A DNA stretch of 64,000 nt from Zygnema cylindricum (lineage: Eukaryota; Streptophyta; Zygnematophyceae; Zygnematales; Zygnemataceae), in contig JBBHKE010003209.1 in NCBI GenBank assembly GCA_037447655.1, forward strand, positions 1-64,000, written 5' to 3'. A program made the translations under genes and the position numbers. A model generated the notes under the pieces. That model was not told the origin of the DNA. It saw only the letters and a program-made list of their open reading frames with translations, and did no database searches. Of the stretch, positions 12,089 through 23,329 are shown one piece after another; the first letter of the stretch is position 1, and each line of letters starts with the position of its first letter.

Positions 12089-12099
12089 TCTACAAAATC

Positions 12100-12560
12100 A
12101 ATCACAACTTTTAATGTCAGATCCTAAAAAATGACTTTGCATAAGTCAAAAAAATAATCTTAAACATCAGAAAAAAAAAATAACTTTGCAGAAGTCGAAA
12201 AAATAATCTTAAACATCACAGGCATTTACTGTTGTTTAAAACTCATCTGAAGTCCAAATTATGTCACGATAACTACTATTATTAGGCTATTATTTGCCCC
12301 ACCTATACATCCACTCTAAATACTTTGCATCTGTAAAACAATGTTATTTGCCTTTTGTAAACATCCACATTAAATACTGTGCACTTGTCATACAATGGTT
12401 TTTGCCCTTATATTAATTGTACACTAAATACTGTGCACCTTGTTTGACAATGTCATCTGACCCTCTACTGTGCCATCCGAATTGCTTCTCACAAACATCC
12501 ACGCGAAATGTTATGATAAATGTTATGATTTGCTCCTTAGAGAAATTGTAAAATTCAGAT
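12100..12560. repeat. two short imperfect tandem repeat sets
   Basis: At about 12120-12225 a segment containing ATAATCTTAAACATCA occurs twice. At about 12300-12470 a ~60-bp segment containing CTAAATACTKTGCA occurs three times. No coding potential. Confidence 0.6.
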
Positions 12561-12564
12561 CGAT

Positions 12565-13830
12565 GCTTCGCAAAGAATTTAATTCAGTTTGGTATTGTAT
12601 TAAAATATTTAGTTGAGTTACCACTTCAGTTTTCAGCTCAATATCCAACTAGAATATCGCTTCAATACTCAGTTCAGTATCTTGTTAAGTTTCCAAATTA
12701 GTATTCACTTGGTATGAAGTTAAAGTATTCAATTTAGATATTCACTATTTGTTCCAGTATTTGTTCCAGCATTTGTTCCAGTTGAGTATCTTGTATTTTA
12801 TTGAGTTTAGTTATTTAGTCCAAAATTCAGTTCATTATTATATTTTGTATTTATTTCAGTTCGGTATTCCGTTAAATATTTAGTTCAAATACCACTTCAG
12901 TCTTCATTTCAATATAACTCCAATTGAGTATGTAATATAGTGTTTTTAGTATCCACTGTAATATTTGGTTAGGTTTTCTGTTAATTACTTTGTTTAGTTT
13001 ACGAGTTCAACTTTCAGTTCAATAACTAGTTTAGTATTTGATTCAGTACTTAGTTCAGTAAGTATCCACTGTAATATTTGGTTAGGTTTTCTGTTAAATA
13101 TTGTGTTCAGTTTACGAGTTTAGCTTTCAGTTCAATAACTAGTTTAGTACTTTTTTCAGTACTTAGTTTTGTATCTAGTTCAGTTATTTCAGTATATTTT
13201 TGATTGAGTATGAAATGTAGTGTTCAGTTCAGTATCCACTGTAATATTTGGTTAGGTTTTATGTTATTATTTTGTTCAGTTTACGAATTCAGCTTTCAGT
13301 TCAATAACTAGTTTAGTATTTGATTCAGAACTTAGTTCAGTATCTAGTTCAGTTATTTCAGTATATTTCCAATTGAGTATGAAATATAGTATATTTCCAA
13401 TTGATTATGAAATATAGTGTTCAGTTCAGTATCCACTGTAATATTTGGTTAGGTTTTATGTTATTATTTTGTTCAGTTACCAGTTCAGCTTTCAGTTCAA
13501 TAACTAGTTTAGTATTTGATTCAGTACTTAGTTCAGTATCTAGCTCAGTTTCCTAATAAGTAAGCAGTTCGGTATGAGGTTAATACTCATTCAATTTTCA
13601 ATTCAGTTAGTTTGCAGTGTTTCAGTAGAGTGTCCTTTACATTTTTCAGTTTAGTATTCACTACAATATTCAGTTCATTTTTCAGTTTTGTATTAATCAA
13701 TTCCCTGTTCTGTTCACCAGTCGATTCAATATTCAGCTCGATTATAAATTCAATATTCAGTCTTGTGTCCACTTCACTATGTAGAAGTCCGATGTCCACT
13801 TCACTATGTAGATCAGTATTCATTAAGGTT
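12565..13830. repeat. degenerate AGTTCAGTAT repeat with higher-order units
   Basis: About 1.27 kb built from a decayed ~10-bp motif close to AGTTCAGTAT. A longer unit starting GTATCCACTGTAATATTTGG recurs at about 12949, 13060, 13229 and 13429, so higher-order amplification happened on top of the short period. Minus-strand frames such as LHSEVDIGLLHSEVDT arise from the repeat and are not credible proteins. Confidence 0.85.
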
Positions 13831-13839
13831 TAAGTGTCC

Positions 13840-15773
13840 AAGGAAACCCTAAAAAAAAAAAATGTCAAGATAATATCTCATTAGCAACAACATTAAGTTA
13901 GTGGAATTCATCCGGAACATCGCAGAAGATAAAAAATATGACGTAAATATTTAATGTTATTTATTAAATGACTGTCAAAATGATAGCTGCAACATGCAAC
14001 ATTCTGACCTTCTCCTGTGCTTCCAAACTGGGAGATTTTGTATGCCAGCGAATTCAAACGAGACTACATTTCTAGCATAGTCGTTGTGAAAGCCTACAAC
14101 CGCTTAATAACAACAACCTTGTGGATGCCAAAGTGGAATTGGAGGGGAAGTTGCTTCCTTAGCATCTTACCTCATTCTGCAGCGTGCAGATGTTTAGGGA
14201 AAGGAATTCAAATAGAGATTCAAAGCGCGAAGAAAGTTCCAAAGAGATAACCGTACAGGGAAGGTAGGGGAAACGTCAGTTCTTCAGCCATGGACAGCAT
14301 CCATGGACAGAGGGTTGGAACTTGGAAAGATAGGCGTCTACAATATGTCACGAAAATTTTTGCGATGTCACAAACAGTTTTTAACAATCCGGTGCGTCAT
14401 CACAAATTGTACACGGTGACGGCCGTCACGGGCATTGTCGACGTATATAATCGTCACAAACTTAAGTTAGAATTTGGAGTGACACATAGAGACAGTTGAA
14501 TTCCGGGTCCGCTGGATCCGCGCTAAAATACAAAGTAAGTACGCTAAGTTACAACTACATGGGGCCGTACCCTAACACTGTCCATACTAAACTTCGGTAC
14601 AGAGCGCGGAACAAATTTGTCATACGTGGCATGCCACGCTATATAAAGTCAATAAGATAATGCAATATATTATAAAGTACTATTATACAGTGTACTATAT
14701 TTTTTTCTACTTATCGCCGATAAAGAATTTCATATAATTTCATCAGACAATCATAAGCTGTCATTGTCATTAGTTGGCCATCCTTCCCTATGTTGTTTAC
14801 TTTCAAGGTTACATATGTACTTTTACATTTATCGTACCCCGAGCACACTCTGCAAATTAAATTCGGTTGGGAGCCACAGTATTTTTTCCTTTAAATTCGT
14901 TTCCATAGTCGTCTCTTGCACCCTATCTGCATCATTTTGAAAGAGACCGTACGACAAAATGTAAGAACCGAACAGTGAAAATTGTCGGTGCACTTGTGCA
15001 GACTGCAGAGATAACGATACAGTACAAATAAAGACAAAAATCCAAGATTCTTTGAATTACTTGTCCTTTGCTAACGGAGGGTCTCAAACTGTTACGGGTA
15101 TACATGTGATAGTTTGCCGCACGTCGTCGATTTTATTTTCATCGAGACCTAACGCCTCTTGTATCCTTAACGTTCTCACGATTATTCTGCGGCAGAAAAT
15201 TCCAAAACGTTGTTCGCTACAATAATGTACAATCGTGATGTTTTGTTTTTTATGGATCTAACGCCAAGTTCCCATCGGTTTCGAAGTTCACACCGTTTGT
15301 ACTTTAGAGTACGGCCACGTGACGAATATTGGTTTATCACAAACTCACAAAGGTTGTCGTATGCCGCACGTGTTCGTCCATAATGAGCCCCCGCGGGTGC
15401 CAGCATAAAACTGTACGAACAGCGCCTTTGTGCGATAGCGCCTGTTGTCACGGGATTGGGGTTACGTGCTCCCGCCAATCGCTGCCCCTAAAATCTACAA
15501 GACTGCCTGACGCCCTGACATGTAAAAAAAAGGATGACAATGTTATTTTTACTTCAACAGTTAAAGACTTAGGGCACTTTCCCATGCGCTAAATTGTTAA
15601 ACCAAACAATACTGTAGAACCGCACGAAATAACTACTTAACTTATGCATTCAGATAATAAGTGGAATCCAAACGCGTCTCTGGTCGGGTTTTGGGCGTGG
15701 TGGACTTCTAAAGCGAATATTTGGTACCACTCCGTCCCTCTCTCTCTCTCTCTCTCTCTCTCCCTCGCGAGCC
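13840..15773. other. intergenic; decayed MITE pieces
   Basis: No gene recognised. 14325-14500 resembles, inverted, the interior of the H3 MITEs at 30342 and 31805 (GTCACGGGCATTGTCGACGT). At 14541-14573 CTAAGTTACAACTACATGGG followed by GCCGTACCC looks like a MITE terminus. Another terminus-like GGGCACTTTCCCATGCG lies at 15572. The last ~170 bp should hold the LOR promoter and leader; a (CT)n tract lies just before the start codon and no clear TATA box is visible. Confidence 0.35.
15741..15764. repeat. (CT)n tract in LOR leader
   Basis: A pure CT dinucleotide run ending ten bases before the LOR start codon. CT-rich tracts near transcription or translation starts are common in plant genes. Confidence 0.8.
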
Positions 15774-15953
15774 ATGGAGACGTCAGAAGATGCCACGCTG
15801 ACGATACCGTCAAGTCCTTTGGCGGTTATTGGTGGAAAATTCTGCCGCTCACAAGAGACCACGTGGACACTAAGACATCACTTCAATGTACCTTCCAAGG
15901 AGGAGCTTCCTATAGCTGACGTCAATGGAGAGCTTCTCTTTCGTCTTGCAGTC

Positions 15954-15996
<43 letters not shown>

Positions 15997-17620
15997 TCTC
16001 TCTCTCTCTCCCCTCTTCCCCTCTCCTTTCCTCTCCTCCCTCCCTTTTCCCTCTCCCTCCCCCCCTCCCCCTCCCTCCCTCACCCCTTCTCAGAAATTTG
16101 GGGTTTTTTTTTTCGCAAATTTGACGTTGTTTATGATTTCAATGTTTATCTTCTCCTTTTTACATTTCCTTTACCATAATAAGTATTCCTAATGTCTCTT
16201 TTTCTTCTTCCCCAGTTGCTTCCTCCCCTTTTATCTTTTTCTTTTTCCTTTAACTATTAATTCTCACCACAGCTGATGTTGTCTTTTCTAAAACAAATCC
16301 TTTATTTTTGTCATGTTCCCAGAAACCAAATCAGGTTATTTCATGTTTTTTTTCTTTTTACCTCCAATCCTTGCTAATGCCCATGTGCCAGAATCTCCTT
16401 CCCCTTCTCTCCCCTTCTCTCCCCTCTCTCCCTCCTCACCCTTTTTTCTCTTCTTCTGTACTTCAACAGAAATAAAAGCGGCCGATGGAAAAAAACTCTT
16501 AAGGACTCCAATGGAAACACTATTTGTTGTTATTTCAATCCCAATTCTTCGAGCACCGATGTTTCGGTTTGCTTGGGAGGCGATTTCGACGAATCAAAAT
16601 CTCTATTTCGAATGCAATTGAAAAACGAAGTCTTCACAAAAAAATTCTGGGTCAACGTACATTCCCAAACTTTTCAAATTCAAAATTCCTTCTTGTGTGA
16701 AGGTTTATTTGCTTTTACTTCTTTATGACTTTTATCTCTCGTTTAGTTTGGATCTCGCTTTTGGTCGCAGTATTGATTGTAATTCTGGTTTTGTGTATGT
16801 TTTTATGGAATGGTGTGGTTTAAAGAGTTACACATTGTTTTTTGGCGTTTTTTTTGTGTTTTTTTGTTTGTATTTTGTGTTTTTCTCCTGTTTTAGGTGT
16901 ATCATCCAGGATCAGATGTAAGGTACCCTGACTTTATCGTTGAAGGTTCGAGTGGCTCCCAGGAATTCACAGTGAGTCTATCCCTTATGATGTACTCGTT
17001 TGCTTTGCCTCCCAAAAAAATAAAAAGAAACAAATTTAATTTAGCAACACTAAGCGTTATTTTCTTCCTTGACTTTTATTTCCATTGTGAATGTTTTTTT
17101 TTCACTTTTTCGATATGCTGTTAATTTTCTGGTTGCTAAGATGTTAACGTTTTCTGGTTTTTACTAATACATTTTTTCTCGTTAAAACTCCCACCTTCAT
17201 AGTCAAATTATAATAGTGTATACGTCTGACTTTCTTCACCATTCAATTTTGAGCCAACATTTTTGGAATGTTCATGTCGTTTCATTTTCCATTTTCAATT
17301 TTCAACTTCCCATGTTGCTTTTGTCGTCCAGATTTTCCGTCGTTAAGTCTTTCGTATTTTTGGAAACTTTGCAGTTTAAGAAATCGGATAAGACAGCTTT
17401 CGCCAAGGTCTCCGATTGGAAAGATTCTGAGAAGTCCGGCGAAAAAGGCAAAAAAAATCACCTTTGTACAATCAGCCAAAATGTCGATACTGCCTTTTTT
17501 TTTATGGTCTTATGTTATGTTGAGGATGTGCTGGGAATCCTCAATTCAGTAAGAGATTCGCCTGGAGAAATTGCCTGTGGTTGCTTTATTGATTGTCTTG
17601 CGGGTATATTCGGCAATTGA
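15774..17620 (+). CDS. LURP-one-related (LOR) protein, four exons
   Basis: Predicted join 15774-15955, 16470-16656, 16897-16971, 17375-17620, giving 229 residues, within the usual 190-230 of plant LOR proteins (tubby-like beta-barrel fold; some Arabidopsis members act in basal defence). Exon 1 shows PLAVIGGKFC (15-24), an ETTWTLR strand and the family hallmark ADVNGELLFRL (48-58). Exon 2 has KTLKDSNGN (69-77) and a LGGDFDESKSLF segment. Exon 3 has RYPDFIVEGSSG (132-143). Exon 4 has FKKSDKTAFAKVSDW (149-163) and the conserved C-terminal SQNVDTAFFFMVLCYVEDVL. Phases agree: exon 1 ends two bases into Lys-61, the rest join at phase 0. The exon 2 donor could instead be GTCAAC at 16651. The start ATG (GCGAGCCATGG) is the first good one. 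The exact role of this copy is unknown. Confidence 0.85.
15957..16085. repeat. CT/CCTCC-rich tract at the start of LOR intron 1
   Basis: The tract begins immediately after the predicted 5' splice donor (GTCTCTCT) and grades from (CT)n into CCCTCC-rich sequence. It produces Ser-Leu dipeptide frames that are artefacts. Confidence 0.8.
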
Positions 17621-18651
17621 TGATAAATAGATAGCCACCAATAGCTTTTATCTCGTAAAGTTGTTTAGTAAGTTGTTCGCTTGATTAATTTCTCAAAATG
17701 ACCTCAACATAGTTTCGTCCCTTGAGGTAAAATGTGGGGCTGGGTAATTTCAAACTAATATGTTGTTGTCATGTTTGTAGGCTTGGATTAGTTTATTTTG
17801 GTGATTTGGTGTTTAGTGGAATAGATTAGCCTGTTTAGTTTTACCCATCATCTTAGAACTACATTGGTACGAGTTGTATATTTTGTAGGGAAATACTAAA
17901 AATAGTTTGAATTTATTTGAATATTGTACATGATTTTATTTTATTTTTTAATCATTTGAAAAGGTATTCGGAATTTCATTAGATTTCATTTTGACTAGCA
18001 ATCATTTAAGATGTGTGTTTGATAGTATGAAAATCACGCTATGGTCGTGTTACTAAGTAAATACCGTTTCTCGTTTATAAACTTTATTTTATATTATGAA
18101 AATCACGCTATGGTCGTGGTAGTAAGTAAATACCGTTTCTCGTTTATAAACTTTATTAATATGGGCGGATCGACCTAACTACGAAGGCCATATCTCATAC
18201 GTACTAAGACCGCATTTCAAGCAAACTTGGACCACCTCTTGGTGTATGTAGAAATCTTAGCTTAACAGAGGGGAGGGATGGAATTCTTTGAATTCAGTAT
18301 GCTTTTCCACGCATTGTATTGGGTAACAACTAGAGAGAAAAGAAACAAGAAAAGACGTGATTTTCTCTGCAAAGGACAAATAAATCTGGTTAGTTTGTGA
18401 TGTACCATAGTTGATTGCTTTCGTGTTTTTTAATATCCGATAGTTTGCTTTTGTGTTTACTTTTTCAGCTTTGCTTTTCACTTTTCCATTCCTATGTCTC
18501 ATGGTTTATGATCACTCCTATAACTATAAAATAGGCTCTGAAATTGTTTTGAAGTAGTATGATGTTTAACAAGTGCCACAATAAGCGTTGAATGGTTCAA
18601 ATCCTAAGAAAATCAAATGTTGGTGAAGTAACACATTGTTCCATGCGCGAT
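17621..18651. other. LOR downstream region, no further gene recognised
   Basis: AT-rich 3' flank. The only structure seen is a 69-bp tandem duplication at 18026-18163. Confidence 0.4.
18026..18163. repeat. 69-bp tandem duplication
   Basis: Two almost identical units begin TATGAAAATCACGCTATGG at 18026 and 18095, indicating a recent duplication. Confidence 0.85.
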
Positions 18652-18993
18652 TCAGCATTGTGCGAAACCGCCCCAAGATCCATGGACGCCGGACGGTTTG
18701 TTCGATTTCCGAATCGGTCGACGGCCGCCGATATCTTGAGGTATCGGAATCAACAGCCAGATTGATATCAAAATCAGCTGAAAACTGTTGGATTGGTCGC
18801 CTCCAATCCAGCCAAAATAGAGAAATCTGTTAAGGTCGGTAATATCGTCAATCTGACACAAAAAAGAATCGAATATTTTGCCACGTATTTCTGTACGGAG
18901 TTTGTCCTTGGGAAGAAGATTGCTTGCGATCGCGAAGTTTGCCTCGAAGTTTGGGTTCGATAAGCTTTCGGCCCGGAACAAGAGGTTTGCCAC
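18652..18993 (-). CDS. unrecognised ORF, 113 codons, doubtful
   Basis: A minus-strand frame beginning MANLLFRAESLSNPNFEANF in a locally GC-richer, non-repetitive stretch. I do not recognise a family. The first ~55 residues look protein-like (FAIASNLLPKDKLRTEIRGK); the remainder is less convincing and may be intron or decayed sequence. No promoter or splice structure is clear. Confidence 0.2.
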   Translation of the reverse strand: MANLLFRAESLSNPNFEANFAIASNLLPKDKLRTEIRGKIFDSFLCQIDDITDLNRFLYFGWIGGDQSNSFQLILISIWLLIPIPQDIGGRRPIRKSNKPSGVHGSWGGFAQC

Positions 18994-19125
18994 GTGCTCC
19001 GTATTTGCTATCCACTTTAGTACACCATGAATCGCTATTAGTGTGAACTGTGAAGAAATTATTAGAGTAAAGAAACAAATATTAACTCAATTCTGAGTTT
19101 GAGGACCTGACGCCAACAAAAACTA

Positions 19126-19649
19126 CACCGTGAATCGCTATTAGCGTTAATGACGCTAATTCGGAGCCCCCAAATTTTGACCCTCGAACCTTAAATAGAA
19201 TTATTAACACTAGTATTTTTTTTACGTTAATATAAGTACTGTCTAATTAGCATTGATAACTCTAGTTTATACAGCTCTTAAACAGTTTAGCGTACGAAAT
19301 ATGTCAGTCCGTACTACAATTGCTTGATATTTAGTAAAGTCGTGCAAAAAGAGTGTCAAGTATAGGCGTCGACACGCGAAAGTGAGTGCGTCGACACGAA
19401 AAAAAGCACTCAGATTTGAATAAAGAAGTCATAAAGAAGGGGGGAAATCAAGCGAGCTTGTTCTCACATGTTCGACTTGAACGCAACCTATACCAGCTAC
19501 ATTATGGGAGAAGTGTGCAAATTAGCGTTACGGAATAAATTAGAGTAAAAAAAACAAAATTGGCGAAGGGCCTTCAACCAAAATTAGAGTTACTAACACT
19601 ATTGTCTTTCACACTAATTATTACTTAACGCTCATGGCGATTCATGGTG
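19126..19649. mobile_element. MITE family T2 copy (CACCGTGAATCGC ends, TA flanks)
   Basis: A 524-bp element with left end CACCGTGAATCGCTATTAGC and right end GGCGATTCATGGTG, flanked by TA on both sides. Internal family landmarks are CCCAAATTTTGACCCTCGAA near the left, TTTTTTACGTTAATATA, a GTGCGTCGACACG block, and GGCGAAGGGCCTT near the right. TA duplication points to a Tc1/mariner-like (Stowaway-type) mechanism, although the termini are not those of classical Stowaways. An older copy starts at 19022 just to the left. Confidence 0.85.
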
Positions 19650-19671
19650 TAATGCTAATTAACATATCTAA

Positions 19672-19849
19672 GGGTGTGTTCCCGTGTAAACGTAACTTAG
19701 TTTTGTTACTTTGTCAATAAGTGAAGATTCTACGTACTACTTCTCATAATGTTCATATAGGTGTGTTCCCATGTAACCGTAACTTAGTTTTGTCACTTTG
19801 TTTTTTAGTGAAGATCGATTCATGGTGTAATGCTAGTTAACACATCTAA
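19672..19849. repeat. 178-bp tandem duplication of an H1 MITE end
   Basis: The MITE end GGGTGTGTTCCCGTGTAAAC at 19672 and its following ~178 bp recur at 19850. The duplicated unit includes part of a second, internal end (GGTGTGTTCCCATGTAACC at 19760). Confidence 0.75.
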
Positions 19850-21731
19850 GGGTGTGTTCCCGTGTAAACGTAACTTAGTCTTGTTACTTTGTCAGTAAGT
19901 GAAGATTCTCCGTACTACTTCTCATAATGTTCATATAGGTGTGTTCCCAAGTAACCGTAACTTAGTTTTGTCACTTTGGTTTTTAGTGAAAATTCTCCGT
20001 ATTACTTTTCAGTGTATTCATATGTTCGAAAAAACGAAATCGCTACTTTAAAATGTGACGGTTTTAGACGTGGATACAATTTGTGACGGTTGTAGACATG
20101 GGGTACAATTTGTGCCGGTTGTAGACATTAACAAAACACGCGACAATTTTTTATGTTTACAAAATGGCGACGGCTCTAGACCTTTCGTATTTTGTGACAT
20201 TCTAAATGCTTAGGGTTTTGTGACTTTATCAAGTCATGCTCGCTCGTGCTAACGTTGACGTCATTGATTCAAGAACTTTCGGTCATGGCTTCTCGGTTTC
20301 ATTTTTTCAACTTTTCTTACTCGACTTGCCATCCAAATATACCCAAAGGTATTCAAATAATCATTTTCCAAAGCTCTTTTGTTGCATACCAATATTGCCG
20401 TGTTTCCCTCCAAAAAGTGAGAGATAAAAGTGATAGTTTGAGAGGGAGAGGGAGGGAGGCGTCTTCACGGACTTCGCTTTTGCGAAATGTCATCCATTGC
20501 TTGAGACCCCTCCGCGGCCCTTGTACGGAAAAAAGTTGGTGCAAGTTCAATTTTTTTTTGTGTGTGCTCGCGTGTTGTAGAAAAGTTTTGAAATTTTACA
20601 AGAAGTGTAAACACATACTCCTATTCGTTGTTCATCTTTACTTAAAATAATACCGACTCACGAGTCGTTTTAAGATAAAGTTTGAATATGACGTTTCTTG
20701 ACGTGGCACTGGGTTAAAAAGATTAAGACGACAAGTTGTAGTACATTTCAAGTTTCATAGTGACGCAAATTTTACTATGGTTTTCACATTTTTTTTTGTA
20801 AGGCAAAAGATTGTCTCGCTACAGGCTTTGCTTTGGACCACAAATACAAGGAAAAACCTTTCCTTTAACACATAGGAACACACCCTAAGTTCGAGAAAGA
20901 TATTGTTACTTTAGACTATGACAATTGTAGATATGGGTACAATTTCTGATGGTTGTAGACGACTACAAAAACTCGCGACAATTTTTGACATTTAAAAAAT
21001 AGCGATGGTTGTAAACATATAATTATTTGTGAGATTGTAGATGCTTAGGGTTTTGTGCAATTGTGACGTCATGTTCACTTCTGACAACGTCGGCGTCATT
21101 GATTCAAGAGCTTGCGGCCATGGCTTCTCGATTTCGTTTTTTTGACTTTCATCACTCGACTTGCCATCAAAATATCACCAAAGGTAGTCAAAAGAATCAT
21201 TTTCTAAGGCTCTTTCATTGCATACCAATTTTATTATCTTTCGTTCTAAAAAGTGAGAGATGAAGCTGATGGTGTGAGAGGGAGAGGGAAAGAGGCAAAT
21301 TCACTAACTTTGCTTTAGTGAAATAGCATCCGTTGCTCGAAATCCCTCCACTACCACTATACGAAAAAAAATCCTTACAGATTGGGTACGGACAATTTTT
21401 TTTTCTTGTGTACTCCACGTTTGTAAAGATTTTTTAAAATTTTACAAAATCGTGCAAAAAATATTATTATTCGTGGTTCAACCGTAACTTAAAAAAAAAA
21501 CCGACTCGCGAGTCGTTTTCTGATAAAGTTTAAAGATGAGGTGGAATGACGTGGCAATGAGTCGAAAAGAGTAAGACGACAAGCCATAGTACATTTCAAG
21601 TTTTAAGATTACGCAAATTATACTTTGGTTTTCACAATTTTATTGTACGTCAAATGATTTTCTCGTTGCATGCCATGTTCTGGGCGAAAAAAGACAAGGA
21701 AAAACCCTTACTTAACACATAGAACACACCC
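19850..21731. mobile_element. H1 MITE, outer copy (TAA target duplication)
   Basis: Left end GGGTGTGTTCCCGTGTAAAC with TAA before it (19847-19849). Right end CATAGAACACACCC with TAA after it (21732-21734). It is interrupted by a related copy at 19938-20885. Interiors of both copies share GTCATTGATTCAAGA and CATGGCTTCTCG. Non-coding. Confidence 0.78.
19938..20885. mobile_element. H1 MITE nested inside another H1 MITE
   Basis: Ends GGTGTGTTCCCAAGTAACCG and CACATAGGAACACACCC. The right flank is TAA and the left flank ATA. The interior is clearly related to the outer element, so the family inserted into itself. Confidence 0.72.
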
Positions 21732-21734
21732 TAA

Positions 21735-23045
21735 CACTAACTTGGATACACATTCTATAATATAGCTTATACAGCCTACGTTCACATAATAAACGTTTGA
21801 ACATGTGTGAACAGGTTCGTGCTATTTTCCCTCGTCTTCATTATTAATAGTCATATATGAGTGTGCTTTTTCGTGTTGACGACATTCACTCCCTCCTCGG
21901 CGTCACTATGTGACCCTTTTTTGTAAATTTGTACGAAATAGTGAGCACTTTTAGTCCAGAACAGTACATTTTGTACATTACATTGTGAATCGCTATTAGC
22001 ATCAATAATGCCACTTCGGCATCCCCAAATTTTGACACTCGAACCTAAAATATAATTATTAAATTTAATATTTTTTTTACGTTAATATAGGTTCTGCATA
22101 ATTAGTGTTAATAATAAATGTGAATAATAAGTTAGACAGTTTTTAAATAGTGTAGTGTACAAAATGTGGCAGTTGGTACTAAAATCGCTCGTTATTGGAT
22201 AAATCGTAGAGAAAAAGTGTCAAATAAAGGCGTAAAGACGCGAAAATGAGTGCGTCGACACGGAAAAACGCACTAATATATGACTATGAGTGATAAAGAC
22301 GGAGGAAATTCACACGAACCTGTTCTCACATAATCAATGTGAACAAAGGCTATACCACCTACATTATGGGAAAATTGTATCCAAATTAGCGTCAATGAAT
22401 ACATTATAATAATTTATTTTGGCGAAGGGCCTTGAATTCAATTTAGAATTAATAACACCATCTCTTTTTCTACACCAATTATTTCTTAAGGCTAATAACA
22501 TTTCACGGTGTTATGTACACTATTTTATTACTACCCAATTTAGAGTAATTGGCACTAATTTTGGAATGTTACTAAATAGTGTACTTCACTGGAGTGGTTT
22601 TTCATGAACGTGGGGAGGGCTCAGATTGAACGATTTTGCCGCCACCACTAACGTATATGCTTTCTAATTTCCCAATGTTAATCGATTCACCACGGCATAA
22701 ATCACAATCGGGTCCCCGAATCCTTACCCAATCTGTATCCGGCCGGCCGCGTCAAATCCGGAATTGATTCGGGTACCAAATTTTGGGGGCCAACCAGATT
22801 CAGCTGGGTGATTCTAAAAAAAAAAAATGGGTACGGCCGGGTAGGCAAAAAACGAAAAATTAAAGGTTTCATATACGTATCACTTCACAGTGAATCGTTA
22901 TTAGGGATATTAACGCTAATTAAACATTACACTGCGAATCGTAATTAGAGTAAAAAAATAATTAGAGTAAAAAAAGGAAAAAAATAATTAGAGTTATTCC
23001 CTCTAATTTGTGTCATCAATTTTTTTCATAAACAATTTTTACTCT
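21735..23045. repeat. segmental duplication, copy 1
   Basis: Matches 29408-31440 with scattered differences, starting at CACTAACTTGGATACACATTC. It contains a T2 MITE (21981-22510) and the CCACGGCATAAATCA site. In copy 2 that site is filled by a 778-bp MITE. The duplication also extends left into 19.2-19.93 kb versus 28.89-29.39 kb, with the bulk of the H1 MITE missing from copy 2. Confidence 0.8.
21981..22510. mobile_element. MITE family T2 copy
   Basis: A 530-bp element with ends CATTGTGAATCGCTATTAGC and TTTCACGGTG. TA lies on the left; the right flank is TT. Internal T2 landmarks are present (CCCAAATTTTGACACTCGAA, GGCGAAGGGCCTT). Confidence 0.82.
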
Positions 23046-23047
23046 AA

Positions 23048-23325
23048 GGGTGAAGTTCCATCATACGTTTCTGTAATTGTATGGCAAACTCTACAGACCG
23101 GGTCGATTAAGTCGATGTTCCATCACGTAGAGTTTGTAAGCCACGTGTTCTAAAATGACTGACGCCACGCAAGCTATGATCGGATATTGAATATCTTTTA
23201 GATTTTTAGCACCGACAAACTTAGCTACAAATCTTCACTTTCGTACCATGTATCTGCGTACAAAGTAATCATACGGCATAAGTTTTAGACTTTTTGCAGA
23301 CGCCAGTCTGTACGCCAGCTCATTT
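23048..23325. mobile_element. GGGTGAAGTTCCAT-ended element, partial
   Basis: Begins GGGTGAAGTTCCATCATACG after TAA. The 278 bp match, in inverted orientation, the right part of the element at 27247-27992. The right part is absent; LTR-like sequence follows. At the paralogous position (about 31440) the site is empty. Confidence 0.72.
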
Positions 23326-23329
23326 TTTA

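Noticed and set aside
13587-13823. Minus-strand frame with LHSEVD and related repeats
   Set aside because: It arises from the AGTTCAGTAT repeat and has no start context or homology.
14495-14520. EcoRI-BamHI linker-like GAATTC...GGATCC
   Set aside because: Two six-base sites close together can arise by chance; nothing vector-like surrounds them.
15925-16179. Frames encoding long Ser-Leu repeats
   Set aside because: They are translations of the (CT)n tract at the start of LOR intron 1.
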